DNA of 40,895 bases from Bacillota bacterium (GTDB lineage Bacteria; Bacillota; Clostridia; Christensenellales; UBA1242): positions 1 through 40,895 of the forward strand of contig WRCD01000007.1 in NCBI GenBank assembly GCA_009784185.1, written 5' to 3'. A program made the position numbers and the translations under genes. The stretch's first letter is position 1; every line of letters begins with the position of its first letter. A model generated the notes under the pieces. It was not told where the DNA came from, did no database searches, and saw nothing but the letters and a program-made list of their open reading frames with translations. Below, piece after piece: positions 16,577 through 24,982 of this stretch.

Positions 16577-17377
16577 TTATTTCTTTGCGGTTGGTTTTTT
16601 ATTGGCTTCTGCGGGGGCAGAATATGTTGTTACCGCAGGAGATTCTTTAGCATCGGCCGCTTCTTTTTTGCAGCACTTTCCGCAGCACACCGCACAGATA
16701 CCTGCTATTGCACCGCCCGCCATTGGTGCAACTAAAAACACCCAATATTGAGACAGCGCAAGTATGTCACCGTTTATCCACATAAACAGCGCCGGGCCAA
16801 AGCTTCTTGCCGGGTTAACGCTTGTGCCGGTAAACATAATTCCCACAATGTGAACCAGTACCAAAGCCAGAGCTATAACAAACGGTGCAATTTTTGCCTT
16901 GTCTTTGTCTTTAGTTACTGCAAGAATTGTTCCAACAAACACAGCGGTAAGAATGGTTTCAATAATCAGCGCGCCCCAAACATTAATGTCCAGCATGGAA
17001 GCCGCTCCGTAACCGTTTGCGCCGAGACTTAAAATTGCGCCCCAGTTGCCAAGCTGGAAAATTCCGTACAGCGCAGCCGCTCCGGCTATTGCACCTAAGA
17101 ACTGTGCCGCAACGTAAAACACAAAGTCGGTCACATTCATACGTTTTGCTAGCAGCATTCCCAAACTTACTGCCGGGTTAACATGACAGCCGGACGTACC
17201 TCCTATAATATAAATAAGACATAACAGCACAAGACCAAACGCCAGCGCAACCGGTGTAACGTACGCAACAGGAATTACCCCGCCAACCGCCAGTATTGCC
17301 GCCGCACCACAGGCCAGCAGTACCAGAAGCGCAGTCCCGATAAATTCAGCCCCGTATTTTTTTAAAGCAAATGCCAT
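16577..17377 (-). CDS. AqpZ-like aquaporin
   Basis: 266 residues with six membrane helices and both half-helix signatures, GCHVNPAV (~residue 65) and TSVNPARS (~190). The selectivity-filter positions read Phe (VALAFGL), His and Thr (LVHIVGIMFTGTSVNPAR) and Arg, the F/H/T/R set of water-selective AqpZ, not the glycerol-facilitator set. A 40-residue cytosolic tail has a CCGKCCKK cysteine cluster and ends in Lys/Pro-rich sequence. AAAGGAG precedes the ATG. An operator-like palindrome overlaps its -10 box. Confidence 0.92.
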   Translation of the reverse strand: MAFALKKYGAEFIGTALLVLLACGAAAILAVGGVIPVAYVTPVALAFGLVLLCLIYIIGGTSGCHVNPAVSLGMLLAKRMNVTDFVFYVAAQFLGAIAGAAALYGIFQLGNWGAILSLGANGYGAASMLDINVWGALIIETILTAVFVGTILAVTKDKDKAKIAPFVIALALVLVHIVGIMFTGTSVNPARSFGPALFMWINGDILALSQYWVFLVAPMAGGAIAGICAVCCGKCCKKEAADAKESPAVTTYSAPAEANKKPTAKK

Positions 17378-17398
17378 TCCAAAAATCTCCTTTGTTTA

Positions 17399-17437
17399 AT
17401 AATGTAAACATTATATGCTTAATTTTTTAATAAGTAA
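17399..17437 (-). promoter_or_regulatory. aquaporin promoter with palindromic operator
   Basis: On the minus strand TTACTT, 16 bp, TATAAT (complement 17410-17415). The palindrome ATAATGTAAACATTAT (17399-17414; 7-bp arms, AA centre) overlaps the -10 box, a good place for a repressor. The regulator is unknown. Confidence 0.5.
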
Positions 17438-17444
17438 AATGAAT

Positions 17445-18176
17445 TTAAATCAATTTTAAAGTTGCAATATAATAATGTCCTTCCTTTTTGGGAGCATTGC
17501 CCAGTATATGAATATCAAACTCCATGCCGGTATGCTGCAGCGCAAGTGCGGCGTGACAAAGAGTAATGCCCATATCCACCTGATTCATTTTGCCGAACAA
17601 GCGCTTTTTAACAAAGCCGTGCTCAACACAATACGCATGAACCGTTGTGTTGTTTTCCGCAACAAAAAACCACGGCTGGCCGTTGCACGCACTGGGCGCC
17701 AGACGCACCGGCTCAAACACCTCAAACATCTCGGGCGAATCAATGGTTTTATCAATAGGCTTGCGCTCAAACTCGGTAACCACGCGTTTCGGGCTGCCCT
17801 TAGCAATGCCGAATACCAGACATATGCTGTATTTAAGCGGCAGAAATTCTTCGCTGTTTTTGGGCTTCATGCTCATACCCAGCCATAGGCTGCCCAGGTC
17901 AAGCGTTTGCAAGTATAAATCCAGCTGCTGCAGGCAAAACCCAACATTTACATTGCCGAGCAAGGTGTCGTCGTAAAATGCATTTACCTTATATGTGCCG
18001 TCCTTTAAATTCTGTATGTCAAAACTGTACCGTACGGTGTTGTTTATTGGCACAACATTGGCTAAAAACTCACGAATCTTTTCCAAAGTTTTTTCAGACA
18101 CTTCGGCTCCTGAAAATGCGCGGGTGGACTTGCGCGTAAACATTGCGTCATACAGCTTAGGCTCTAATTTTTTCAT
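17445..18176 (-). CDS. putative nitroreductase (TM-nitroreductase type)
   Basis: 243 residues. RKSTRAFSGAEVSEKTLEKI at the N-terminus is the FMN-binding start of nitroreductase folds. Later parts include LQTLDLGSLWLGM (~92), LAPSACNGQPWFF (~157) and QVDMGITLCHAALA (~205). The two-lobed order fits the single-chain family typified by the Thermotoga nitroreductase. It should be a cytosolic FMN flavoprotein with unknown substrate. It lies 71 bases downstream of the 18248-18655 gene on the same strand, with a palindromic repeat in the gap. Confidence 0.75.
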   Translation of the reverse strand: MKKLEPKLYDAMFTRKSTRAFSGAEVSEKTLEKIREFLANVVPINNTVRYSFDIQNLKDGTYKVNAFYDDTLLGNVNVGFCLQQLDLYLQTLDLGSLWLGMSMKPKNSEEFLPLKYSICLVFGIAKGSPKRVVTEFERKPIDKTIDSPEMFEVFEPVRLAPSACNGQPWFFVAENNTTVHAYCVEHGFVKKRLFGKMNQVDMGITLCHAALALQHTGMEFDIHILGNAPKKEGHYYIATLKLI

Positions 18177-18194
18177 AACTACTCCTTCACATAT

Positions 18195-18243
18195 AATTCC
18201 CCCTTTAGCAAAGGGGGTGTCGCCGCAGGCGACGGGGGTTGTG
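18195..18243. repeat. AATTCCCC palindromic repeat
   Basis: AATTCCCCCTTTAGCAAAGGGGG, inner hairpin GTCGCCGCAGGCGAC, then GGGGGTTGTGACA. It lies in the gap between two same-strand genes, where it could fold in the mRNA. Confidence 0.75.
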
Positions 18244-18247
18244 ACAT

Positions 18248-18655
18248 CTATTTATCAAAATCCAGCTGATGAGCGGGTATGCCCAGTTTAATCCCGTATT
18301 TTTTAACTTCTTCATACAGCTTGGTGCTTCTTCTGTCTACGCAAAAAATTTTATTGCTGAAGATTATGTAATGCGCATCTTTGTTTTTAAAGTCGGCGTA
18401 CCAGGCGTGACCGTGTTCCGTATCGAGAGCTTTTGCCAGCATACTGGCCGCAAGCAAGGCGTTGTCAACCGGCACTTCAACCGTATGCATAGTCCACTCT
18501 TTAACCCATGGTGTTTTATGTTCCGCAGTTACAACACAGGCCTTTGTGCCTAAGATATTAACCAGATTAAGCACGGCTGTGCTCTTAAGGCTTTCCTCAA
18601 TAATTACCCCCGAATACGCTTCGGTCAGGTCGGTGTTAAATCGTATTATACTCAT
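18248..18655 (-). CDS. hypothetical protein, likely leaderless
   Basis: 135 residues, cytosolic, no signal. Landmarks are TAEHKTPWVKEWTMHTVEVP (~43-62), HAWYADFKNKDAHYIIFSNKIF (~82) and YGIKLGIPAHQLDFDK at the end. I think similar conserved hypotheticals occur in Firmicutes, but no function is known to me. There is no ribosome site: the -10 box lies six bases before the ATG. Probably co-transcribed with the nitroreductase. Confidence 0.7.
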   Translation of the reverse strand: MSIIRFNTDLTEAYSGVIIEESLKSTAVLNLVNILGTKACVVTAEHKTPWVKEWTMHTVEVPVDNALLAASMLAKALDTEHGHAWYADFKNKDAHYIIFSNKIFCVDRRSTKLYEEVKKYGIKLGIPAHQLDFDK

Positions 18656-18661
18656 GCGTTT

Positions 18662-18704
18662 ATTATATCAAGTCTATTGACAATTGTCTATTATATGATA
18701 GAAT
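18662..18704. promoter_or_regulatory. overlapping divergent promoters, both leaderless
   Basis: Plus: TTGACA 18677-18682, 16 bp, TAGAAT 18699-18704, directly abutting ATG 18705 (a second in-frame ATG at 18711 fits a transcript starting on ATG). Minus: TAGACA (complement 18685-18690), 17 bp, TATAAT (complement 18662-18667), six bases before the ATG at 18655. The two -35 boxes lie two bases apart around the palindrome GACAATTGTC. The promoters are interleaved, so polymerase can hardly use both at once. Confidence 0.7.
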
Positions 18705-19277
18705 ATGGACATGATATTAATAGAAGACCTGCATAAACATATCCCAAAAGCCATGACGCTAAACAATTTAGATTTCAGGCCGATGACAGAGGCGGACTTG
18801 GAGGAAGTTGTTTCGTGGGGTGACGGCAATGGCTTTTTTTCGGAAGCTTATTCAAAGGCGTGCTTTTCGGGCAGCAACAGCTATGGATTTAACTATGGTG
18901 TTTTTGATATGGAGCGGCTTGCGGCGCAGTTTTATTGTGAGGGCGGATGCAATTATGTACGGCTTGCAATAAAGGTAAATCCGCAGTTTGCCGGCAAGAA
19001 ATACGCAAGCAGAATAACAGACGGGTTTATAAAAATGCTGCAGCAGGACGAGGCATTTGAAGGCTTTTGTGTCAGAGCATCGGCAAACCAAAACAACGAG
19101 TATAGCCGCCGGGCGCTTTTGAGCCTTGGATTTGAAATGACAAACATTATGGATTTATTGGGAAACAATGCAATTGACACTTTTGAAATCCCGCTAAAGG
19201 ATTATAGGACTCCGCCGGCACTTGCCAGGCACAACGAGGGGATAATAGCCCAGAACAGGACTGTGCCGTCCAAGTAG
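18705..19277 (+). CDS. GNAT-like acetyltransferase, copy 1
   Basis: 190 residues. Start of fold: LNNLDFRPMTEADLEEVVSW. The acetyl-CoA strand/loop region is VRLAIKVNPQFAGKKYASRITDGF (~residue 85), and the last motif is NNEYSRRALLSLGFEM. The RxxGxG loop is weak (FAGKKYA), so activity is uncertain. It is paralogous to the next gene, sharing order, length and the tail KDYRTPPALARHN. ATG 18705 or 18711; no ribosome site. Confidence 0.7.
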   Translation: MDMILIEDLHKHIPKAMTLNNLDFRPMTEADLEEVVSWGDGNGFFSEAYSKACFSGSNSYGFNYGVFDMERLAAQFYCEGGCNYVRLAIKVNPQFAGKKYASRITDGFIKMLQQDEAFEGFCVRASANQNNEYSRRALLSLGFEMTNIMDLLGNNAIDTFEIPLKDYRTPPALARHNEGIIAQNRTVPSK

Positions 19278-19297
19278 ACTCAAGGAGCAAAACCAGA

Positions 19298-19894
19298 ATG
19301 GATAAATATTTTAAAAGAATACCCAGACAAATAACGCTGAACGATTTGGATTTTAAACCAATGACGAAAGAGGACTTTGCAATAATAGAAACTTGGCAAG
19401 GTCAGAACCACAGGTTTTTTGACAAGGAATTAGCAGCGTTTTATTTTTGCGTCCGTGATTCTACTGATTTTAATTACAGTGTTTTTGATGACGACAAGCT
19501 TGTGGCACAATTCTTTTTTGAAGCTCTGGGTTGCCCTGACGGAAATTTTGCCCTAATAGCAATTCAGGTAAGTCCAGCTTATCAAAAAGTCAGATATGCG
19601 GCCAGAATTATTGACGGCTACCTAAAAATGCTGCAGGGGCTTGAAGGCACAGACGACTTGGTTGTTGAAGCAACAGTTGATAAAAACAACGAGCATAGCA
19701 AAAAACTATGTTCAGCGCTTGGGTTTACAGAGCCGGGTCATGGCGATAAGACCTATGTTATTAATGCTAAAGATTATCGCACTCCGCCAAAACTGGCCGA
19801 CCACAATGCTGCAATAAAAGCGCAAAAAACCATGAGCAGGTTTGAGGTTAAAGATACGGCTGCTGCAAATGATTTTAGCGCAAATCCTAAATAA
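19298..19894 (+). CDS. GNAT-like acetyltransferase, copy 2
   Basis: 198 residues, tandem paralogue of the preceding gene: LNDLDFKPMTKEDFAIIETW, VSPAYQKVRYAARIIDGYLKML, NNEHSKKLCSALGFTEPG, KDYRTPPKLADHN. The CoA loop (YQKVRYA) lacks the usual glycines. Unlike copy 1 it has AAGGAG upstream of its ATG. An extra ~18-residue tail follows. The substrate is unknown; the pair is probably co-transcribed from the leaderless promoter. Confidence 0.7.
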   Translation: MDKYFKRIPRQITLNDLDFKPMTKEDFAIIETWQGQNHRFFDKELAAFYFCVRDSTDFNYSVFDDDKLVAQFFFEALGCPDGNFALIAIQVSPAYQKVRYAARIIDGYLKMLQGLEGTDDLVVEATVDKNNEHSKKLCSALGFTEPGHGDKTYVINAKDYRTPPKLADHNAAIKAQKTMSRFEVKDTAAANDFSANPK

Positions 19895-20013
19895 CACACC
19901 CCGCCCCTGACGGCTGCCCCCGGCTGCGCGCACCGCGCTTGCCCGCTTTGGCTACAAACAGCGCCCCACGCTGTTTGCTTTACGCGTCGCGCCCCTCTTG
20001 TAGAGGGGAATTT
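19895..20013. repeat. long AATTCCCC-family repeat
   Basis: Starts with CACACCCCGCCCC one base after the GNAT stop and ends CCCCTCTTGTAGAGGGGAATT. The reverse complement shares the block GGGGCGCTGTTTGTAGCC..AAGCGGGC with the copy at 27357. The interior is GC-rich, the flanks AT-rich. With the following AT-rich 75 bases it fills the whole gap to the next gene. Confidence 0.8.
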
Positions 20014-20050
20014 TTGTTTTATATTTTATATTTTATAATTTATATTTGTT

Positions 20051-20078
20051 TTGTGTTTCCGCCAAATTACGATATAAT
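20051..20078 (+). promoter_or_regulatory. promoter of GMPK-Nudix gene, likely leaderless
   Basis: Perfect TATAAT (20073-20078) nine bases before ATG 20088, with a weak -35 (TTGTGT, 16 bp upstream). No Shine-Dalgarno lies between. Confidence 0.5.
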
Positions 20079-20087
20079 ACAGTCATT

Positions 20088-21227
20088 ATGGAAAACAAGT
20101 TGATAGTAATAGTAGGGCCCACCTGCACGTTTAAAAGTACGGTAATAACTAAGCTTCAGGCGGCTAACCCCAAATTTAAGCGTGTAGTTACCGCAACCAC
20201 CCGCACCCCCAGAGAAGGCGAACAGAACGGAGTGGATTATTTTTTTATGTCTCCGCAGGAGTTTGAAAAAGAGAAAGCCGCAGGCGGGTTTTTAGAAACC
20301 GAAGTGGTTCACGCTAAAGCCGGGCATAGCTACGGTACATTAGCACGCGAAGTGGAGAAAACGCTTAAGGCTCATTACGGGGTATTAGACCTGGGCACAA
20401 CCGGCGCTCTGACCTTAAAGGGGCTTATGCCCGAGCAGGTGATAACCATATTTTTACTTCCGCCGGACAGAGACGAGCTTATCAGGAGGCTGAAAAGCCG
20501 TGGTCCAATGTCTGACCAGGAAATTGAAGCGCGTCTTGCATCTGTTCCTAAAGAAGTGGAGTTTGCTCCGCTTTGTGATTACCGGATTGATAGCATAACC
20601 AGCGACTACATAACCGGGGAGATATTAAAGTTACTGGGGCTTATGGGAAACAGTAAGTTTAACCTTCATGAGGCATTAAAAAACTATGTGCCTTTTGACA
20701 AAAAAGAAGCTAAACATTTGGAAAGCGTCCTAACTTTTATCGAGCATGGTGAAAACTTGTATGACAGGTCAAACGCAGGTGGGCACATTACGGGCTCTGG
20801 TTTTTTAATGAGTGCTGACTTATCGAAAACACTATTGACGCACCATAGTAAGCTGAACAAGTGGATTCAATTTGGAGGCCATTGTGATGGCGATGAGAAT
20901 ACTATGAATGTTGCCGCAAGAGAAACCTGGGAAGAATCCGGTATACAAACATTTGAGCCTGTAAAAAACGGAATTGCAGATATTGATGTTCACATAATCC
21001 CGGAGAACAAAAAAAAAGGTGAGAGTGAGCATTATCATTATGATATTCGTTTCATTTTTTCAACCAATGAAGAAGAATTTCAAATCTCTGATGAAAGCAA
21101 CGAACTGCGCTGGTTTACTGTAGAAGAATTCAGCCAACTGGACCAAAGTGAAGACAACCAACGCTTTTTGAAAAAATGGAAGGCTATGCAAAGCGAACTG
21201 AAGAGAAAAAACACTGACACAAAATAG
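20088..21227 (+). CDS. guanylate-kinase-like domain fused to Nudix hydrolase
   Basis: 379 residues. Residues ~3-185 follow guanylate kinase: a P-loop GPTCTFKST (two glycines of GxxGxGKST lost, Lys-Ser-Thr kept), TTRTPREGEQNGVDYFFMSP, HSYGT and a weak lid. Residues ~190-375 are a Nudix hydrolase with a canonical box starting GGHCDGDE and REXXEE as RETWEESGI. The fusion, the odd P-loop and a separate house-keeping need for GMP kinase suggest this is not the essential Gmk. Base use turns AT-richer from the Nudix half onward and into the next gene, hinting at a joined-on acquired segment. Confidence 0.8.
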   Translation: MENKLIVIVGPTCTFKSTVITKLQAANPKFKRVVTATTRTPREGEQNGVDYFFMSPQEFEKEKAAGGFLETEVVHAKAGHSYGTLAREVEKTLKAHYGVLDLGTTGALTLKGLMPEQVITIFLLPPDRDELIRRLKSRGPMSDQEIEARLASVPKEVEFAPLCDYRIDSITSDYITGEILKLLGLMGNSKFNLHEALKNYVPFDKKEAKHLESVLTFIEHGENLYDRSNAGGHITGSGFLMSADLSKTLLTHHSKLNKWIQFGGHCDGDENTMNVAARETWEESGIQTFEPVKNGIADIDVHIIPENKKKGESEHYHYDIRFIFSTNEEEFQISDESNELRWFTVEEFSQLDQSEDNQRFLKKWKAMQSELKRKNTDTK

Positions 21228-21244
21228 TCTGAGTGAGGGAGTTA

Positions 21245-22423
21245 ATGATTGTTTCCAAGACATTAATAAAACAAAATAGAGACCTATTCAAAAACACCAG
21301 ATTCATTATAGTTCAGCACTTGCTCCCCGATACTCTGGATTTTTGCAATAGCTTGTTAGACAATGGTATTGAGATAAGTACTGTTTTTTCAAAACCGTAT
21401 TCTCATAGAGCGGCGAGCGAAAACGAATTAAGGAAAAGAAGCGTTGATATACGCTTGTTAAAACAAGATGAGAAACTTGATTATGAACGCTGTAAGAATG
21501 TATTAGATGCCGCCGAAGAAAAAAGCAAAGCAGACGGAAAGCAAATTTTAATTATGGATTTAGGCGGTCAGTATTCAAAAATAATAGCCGATGAAAAGTT
21601 TGAGCATTTAGCAGGAGTTGTTGAGGACACTGCTTTTGGACATAGGAGATATAAAGACAATCCGTCAAACAACCATGTTGTGTTTTCGGTAGCAGAAGGA
21701 GAAATGAAAGAAATGGAAGCAAATTATGTAGGCGCTTCCATTGTAGACTCTGCTGAACTTTTACTGAACAGAAACAATTCTACATTATATGACAAACAGA
21801 TTTTCCTTGTTGGGTACGGGATGATAGGGAAAAATGTTGCAAAACGATTAAAGATTAATACAGAAAGCTTTGTTGTTTATGACAATGATAAAGCCAAACT
21901 GTTGGCCGCAGAGTCTGATGGATTTAAAACTGCTGCACTGCAAGATATTTCTGATGCTGACGTGGTTATTGGTGTTACAGGAAATGCTTCCGTTTCAGCA
22001 AATTCTTTGCAGTACAAATTAAAAGACGGAGCGATGCTGATAAGCGGAAGTTCGAACAAGGTTGAATTTGATGTTGGCGGCTACGATACGCAAAAGGATT
22101 TTGGGAACATAAAGAAACTATCTAAAGATGGCAGAACAATCTTGCTTTTTAACGACGGCCAGCCGGTAAACTTTTTAACCAACAGTGTTCCCGATGAGAT
22201 TATTGATTTGGTGTTTGCCGAAATGTTTCAGGCAACAAAAGCTATGCTTTTGGAAAAAGAGCTTGAAACAGGCAATGTATTGAAGGTTGCAGACAACTAC
22301 ATTCATGAAATAAAAACAATGTTCTGCAATGAATTAATAAATCCAAACTATTCAGGTTTAGCAAAAAGATTAACTGACAAGGAGCTACCTAAAGATTTGT
22401 GTCTTAAGGGTCCCAGTCTCTAG
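21245..22423 (+). CDS. S-adenosylhomocysteine hydrolase-like Rossmann protein
   Basis: ~392 residues from ATG 21245 (AGGGAG three bases upstream; GTG 21233 also in frame). The centre has [17 protein letters not shown], the NAD-binding loop of the SAHH family, then [11 protein letters not shown] and [11 protein letters not shown]. The C-terminal half has [20 protein letters not shown], matching the SAHH 'LLAxGRxVN' strand. The N-terminal catalytic half is divergent, so it may act on another nucleoside or sugar derivative. It follows the Nudix fusion closely and probably forms an operon with it. Its stop overlaps the convergent gene's stop (CTAG). Confidence 0.65.
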   Translation: MIVSKTLIKQNRDLFKNTRFIIVQHLLPDTLDFCNSLLDNGIEISTVFSKPYSHRAASENELRKRSVDIRLLKQDEKLDYERCKNVLDAAEEKSKADGKQILIMDLGGQYSKIIADEKFEHLAGVVEDTAFGHRRYKDNPSNNHVVFSVAEGEMKEMEANYVGASIVDSAELLLNRNNSTLYDKQIFLVGYGMIGKNVAKRLKINTESFVVYDNDKAKLLAAESDGFKTAALQDISDADVVIGVTGNASVSANSLQYKLKDGAMLISGSSNKVEFDVGGYDTQKDFGNIKKLSKDGRTILLFNDGQPVNFLTNSVPDEIIDLVFAEMFQATKAMLLEKELETGNVLKVADNYIHEIKTMFCNELINPNYSGLAKRLTDKELPKDLCLKGPSL

Positions 22424-23007
22424 TGCTGCCTGTATCTGTCTTCTTTATTTGTTTGCCGCTCTCTTGCAATGGCCAGGGCATAATCAGGTACGTCTTCGGT
22501 AACCGTGCTGCCGGCTGCCACAACCGCACTTTTGCCGATAGTTATTGGCGCAACCAGGTTTACGTTGCTGCCCACAAAAGCTCCGTTGCCAATTACGGTT
22601 TTGTGCTTTTGTTTACCGTCATAGTTAACGGTTACGGTTCCGCAGCCAAGATTAACGTTTTCTCCAATCTCGGAATCTCCCACATAAGTTAAATGCGCAA
22701 TTTTGGAGCCCGCTCCAATTACGCTTTTTTTAATTTCCACAAAGTTGCCTATGCGGCAGTTATCAGAAATAATGCTGCCCGGGCGCAAATGTGCGTAAGG
22801 CCCAATCCGGCAGCCGCTGCCAATTTCGGAGTCGGCTATATTATTGCCGGCTAATAAATGCACGTCCTGCCCGATTACAGTGCTGCCTTTAATAATATTA
22901 AACGGCTCAATTACAGTGCCATTGCCGATTTTAACGCTGTCATCTATAAAAACAACCTCGGGGTGCGGAATTATTACGCCCGCATCAATTAAGTGCCGAT
23001 ATTTCAT
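22420..23007 (-). CDS. stand-alone GlmU C-terminal acetyltransferase domain
   Basis: 195 residues, only the left-handed beta-helix half of GlmU, which acetylates glucosamine-1-phosphate. It starts just where the linker after the pyrophosphorylase domain would be ([12 protein letters not shown]). Residues equal to the E. coli Arg333 (LRPGS), Lys351 (VEIKK), His363 and Tyr366 (AHLTYVGD), Asn377 (GENVN) and Lys392 (NYDGKQK) are kept, so the domain should be active. The missing uridylyltransferase must come from another gene. I chose ATG 23007 since the longer frame crosses a terminator and repeat. Confidence 0.85.
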   Translation of the reverse strand: MKYRHLIDAGVIIPHPEVVFIDDSVKIGNGTVIEPFNIIKGSTVIGQDVHLLAGNNIADSEIGSGCRIGPYAHLRPGSIISDNCRIGNFVEIKKSVIGAGSKIAHLTYVGDSEIGENVNLGCGTVTVNYDGKQKHKTVIGNGAFVGSNVNLVAPITIGKSAVVAAGSTVTEDVPDYALAIARERQTNKEDRYRQH

Positions 23008-23031
23008 AGAGTAATATATGATAGCACAAAC

Positions 23032-23056
23032 AAAAAAGCCCTGACGGGCTTTTTTT
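23032..23056. terminator. hairpin terminator between divergent genes
   Basis: AAAAAAGCCC-TGAC-GGGCTTTTTTT. It lies upstream of both divergent genes, so it would act as an insulator, or as an attenuator for the glmU-like transcript. Confidence 0.65.
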
Positions 23057-23070
23057 GTCAACACAATCGT

Positions 23071-23099
23071 TTGACTTATATCTATTATAGGAATACAAT
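23071..23099 (+). promoter_or_regulatory. promoter of MFS gene
   Basis: TTGACT, 17 bp, TACAAT; ~92-base leader carrying a CATTGCGAG-family repeat. Confidence 0.7.
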
Positions 23100-23117
23100 T
23101 AGAGCATACAAGTTCTA

Positions 23118-23172
23118 TCCGGGGGATTGCTTCGCTTGAAGAGTCTCGGGCTGTCTCGCAACGACAGCACAG
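23118..23172 (-). repeat. CATTGCGAG-family dispersed repeat, copy 1
   Basis: The reverse complement reads TGTCGTTGCGAGACAGCC...CAAGCGAAGCAATCCCC. The same ends occur at 32933-32992 (TGTCATTGCGAG...GCGAAGCAATCCCC). This copy lies in the 5' leader of the MFS gene. Confidence 0.75.
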
Positions 23173-23191
23173 TAATACGAAAGGGGAAGAG

Positions 23192-24556
23192 ATGGAAAAG
23201 TTAAAGTTAAACATTAGCCGAACCATGTATATTGGATTTGCGTTTTTTACAATCCTGATGTTGTGGCAGGTATACAACACTTATTGTCCGCTTATTTTAA
23301 ACGAGTTGTTTATATCTAATTTCGGCGGCACGGCAACCGACCATGCCTACTTAATTGGCGTAATTATGGCGGCCGACAATATTACGGCCTTGTTTATGAT
23401 TCCGCTGTTCGGTTTTTTAAGCGACAGAACCAGAGGCAGGCTTGGTAAAAGAATGCCGTATATTATTTTTGGTGCTGCCGGTGCGGTAATTATGCTGCCG
23501 TTTATTGCGCTTATGTTTATGATTAATTCGCTGCTTGGTGTTATTCTGGCCATGGCTGCGGTATTGCTTATTATGAATGTGTTCAGAAACCCTGCGGTTT
23601 CGCTTATGCCGGACTTTACTCCAAAACCGCTGCGCAGCAAGGCAAATGCAATTATCAACTTTATGGGATACCTGGGGCCGATTCTTATAGGTGCACTTAT
23701 AATGGTGTTTCCGTTTAAAACCGCGGGCGATGTTGTTAACCCCAACATCTGGGTGCCGTTTGCAATTACAAGCGCAATTATGATAGTGGCCATTGCATTG
23801 CTTGCGCTTAAGATACGTGAAAACAAACTGGCAAAACTAACCGAGGCCGAAATGAAGATTGGCGAAGAACAGGCCGAAGTAGTCCAGCGGATTGAGGAAG
23901 ACAAACCGCTCGGCAAGGTGGAGGAGTTTAACTTATGGGTATTGCTGGCTTCGGTGTTTCTGTGGTTCTTTGCCTTTAACGCAATTGAAACGTTTGGAAG
24001 TTTGTTTAGTGAAAACATTATAGGCGAAAGCGGATTCTGGGGAATGGCAGTAATCTTTACCGCGGTGTCCGGCCTTGCCAGCTTCCTTCCCGGCGCATGG
24101 GTCAGCGGAAAAATTGGCAGAAAAAACACCATTCTTGTGGGCCTTGGCATGACCATACTTGGAACCGCAACAATGTCTGTTGCCGTGTTTATGGGTGCAA
24201 ACCCCGAACTGTTAAAGATTCTTGTAATAGGCTGTATATTTATAGCCGGCTGGGGCTGGGGCTGGATTAACATCAACTCATACCCGATGGTTGTTGAAAT
24301 GAGCAGCAAAAAGAGCATAGGCAAGTTTACCGGAATGTATTATTTCTTTAGCATGCTGGCTCAAAGCCTGACGCCGATTGCGGTTGGATTCCTGTTTACC
24401 GCGCTTGGCAGTTATGCGCACGTATTTACGTATGCGCTCATATTTATGGTTATTGCGGCAATCGTGTTCAGCTTTTACAAGCTGCCCAAAAAGCTTAAAC
24501 AGATGCCTAACTTGCGGTACTGGAAGTCGAAAGCAGGAGATGAAGAGCAACAATAA
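23192..24556 (+). CDS. MFS transporter, GPH/SLC45-like
   Basis: 454 residues, 12 predicted membrane helices split by a charged loop (~residues 210-250). [18 protein letters not shown] after helix 2 is the signature loop of sugar-cation symporters of the GPH/SLC45 type. [13 protein letters not shown] (~residue 365) and the late helices agree. The likely role is uptake of a sugar or glycoside with a cation; the substrate cannot be told. AAAGGGGAAGAG precedes ATG 23192. Single gene, closed by a terminator. Confidence 0.85.
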   Translation: MEKLKLNISRTMYIGFAFFTILMLWQVYNTYCPLILNELFISNFGGTATDHAYLIGVIMAADNITALFMIPLFGFLSDRTRGRLGKRMPYIIFGAAGAVIMLPFIALMFMINSLLGVILAMAAVLLIMNVFRNPAVSLMPDFTPKPLRSKANAIINFMGYLGPILIGALIMVFPFKTAGDVVNPNIWVPFAITSAIMIVAIALLALKIRENKLAKLTEAEMKIGEEQAEVVQRIEEDKPLGKVEEFNLWVLLASVFLWFFAFNAIETFGSLFSENIIGESGFWGMAVIFTAVSGLASFLPGAWVSGKIGRKNTILVGLGMTILGTATMSVAVFMGANPELLKILVIGCIFIAGWGWGWININSYPMVVEMSSKKSIGKFTGMYYFFSMLAQSLTPIAVGFLFTALGSYAHVFTYALIFMVIAAIVFSFYKLPKKLKQMPNLRYWKSKAGDEEQQ

Positions 24557-24581
24557 AAAACTCCCCAAGCGGGGAGTTTTT
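24556..24581. terminator. bidirectional terminator
   Basis: AAAAACTCCCC-AAGC-GGGGAGTTTTT between convergent MFS and DUF6774 genes. Confidence 0.85.
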
Positions 24582-24774
24582 ACTTCTTTGTTTTGCACTT
24601 GTTATTCGGGTCTTCAAAATAAAGCTTTCTGTCGGCAATTGCAATAAGGTTGGCGGCAACCATGCCAAAAAAATCGGCCATTGCCAGAATTTCTTCTCCC
24701 TCCTCGTTTTTGCTTATAGCTGCCGCCAGTCCGGCTGCCAGCAGCATTAACTTTTCGCCGGGTATGCATTTCAT
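24580..24774 (-). CDS. DUF6774-like small protein
   Basis: 64 residues: MKCIPGEKLMLLAAGLAAAISKN, then EEILAMADFFGMVAANLIAIADRK. This helical layout matches small Firmicutes proteins I recall as DUF6774, function unknown. The longer frame upstream runs over the tRNA-Thr promoter, so the ATG at 24774 is chosen; no clear ribosome site is seen. Confidence 0.65.
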   Translation of the reverse strand: MKCIPGEKLMLLAAGLAAAISKNEEGEEILAMADFFGMVAANLIAIADRKLYFEDPNNKCKTKK

Positions 24775-24817
24775 GTAAGTTTTGTATGAGCCAAACTTGC
24801 AAAATGTTAACTCCGGC

Positions 24818-24846
24818 TTGACAAACCGGCAAGCAAAAGGTATAAT
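24818..24846 (+). promoter_or_regulatory. promoter of tRNA-Thr
   Basis: Fully consensus TTGACA, 17 bp, TATAAT, 15 bases before the tRNA. Confidence 0.85.
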
Positions 24847-24861
24847 GGTTTTCACTTTCAC

Positions 24862-24937
24862 GCTGATGTGGCTCAGTTGGTAGAGCACCGCCTTGGTAAG
24901 GCGGAGGTCACGGGTTCGATTCCCGTCATCAGCTCCA
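24862..24937 (+). tRNA. tRNA-Thr(GGT)
   Basis: 76 nt with encoded CCA. Acceptor GCTGATG/CATCAGC; anticodon arm CCGCC-TTGGTAA-GGCGG; T arm CGGGTTCGATTCCCG. Confidence 0.96.
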
Positions 24938-24982
24938 TTTTCGTAATTTTTCCGGGCACAGTTACTTGCACAGGGGGTGAAG

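Noticed and set aside
18694-18699. TATGAT as -10 box for the GNAT gene
   Set aside because: An 11-bp spacer from TTGACA is too short; TAGAAT at 16 bp fits better.
22420-23280. Longer 286-residue version of the GlmU-like protein
   Set aside because: The extra N-terminus is encoded across a terminator, a promoter and a dispersed repeat, and lacks family similarity.
23347-24324. 325-residue ORF antisense to the MFS gene
   Set aside because: Typical antisense shadow of a membrane-protein gene; no promoter or ribosome site, Ile/Ser/Thr-rich composition.
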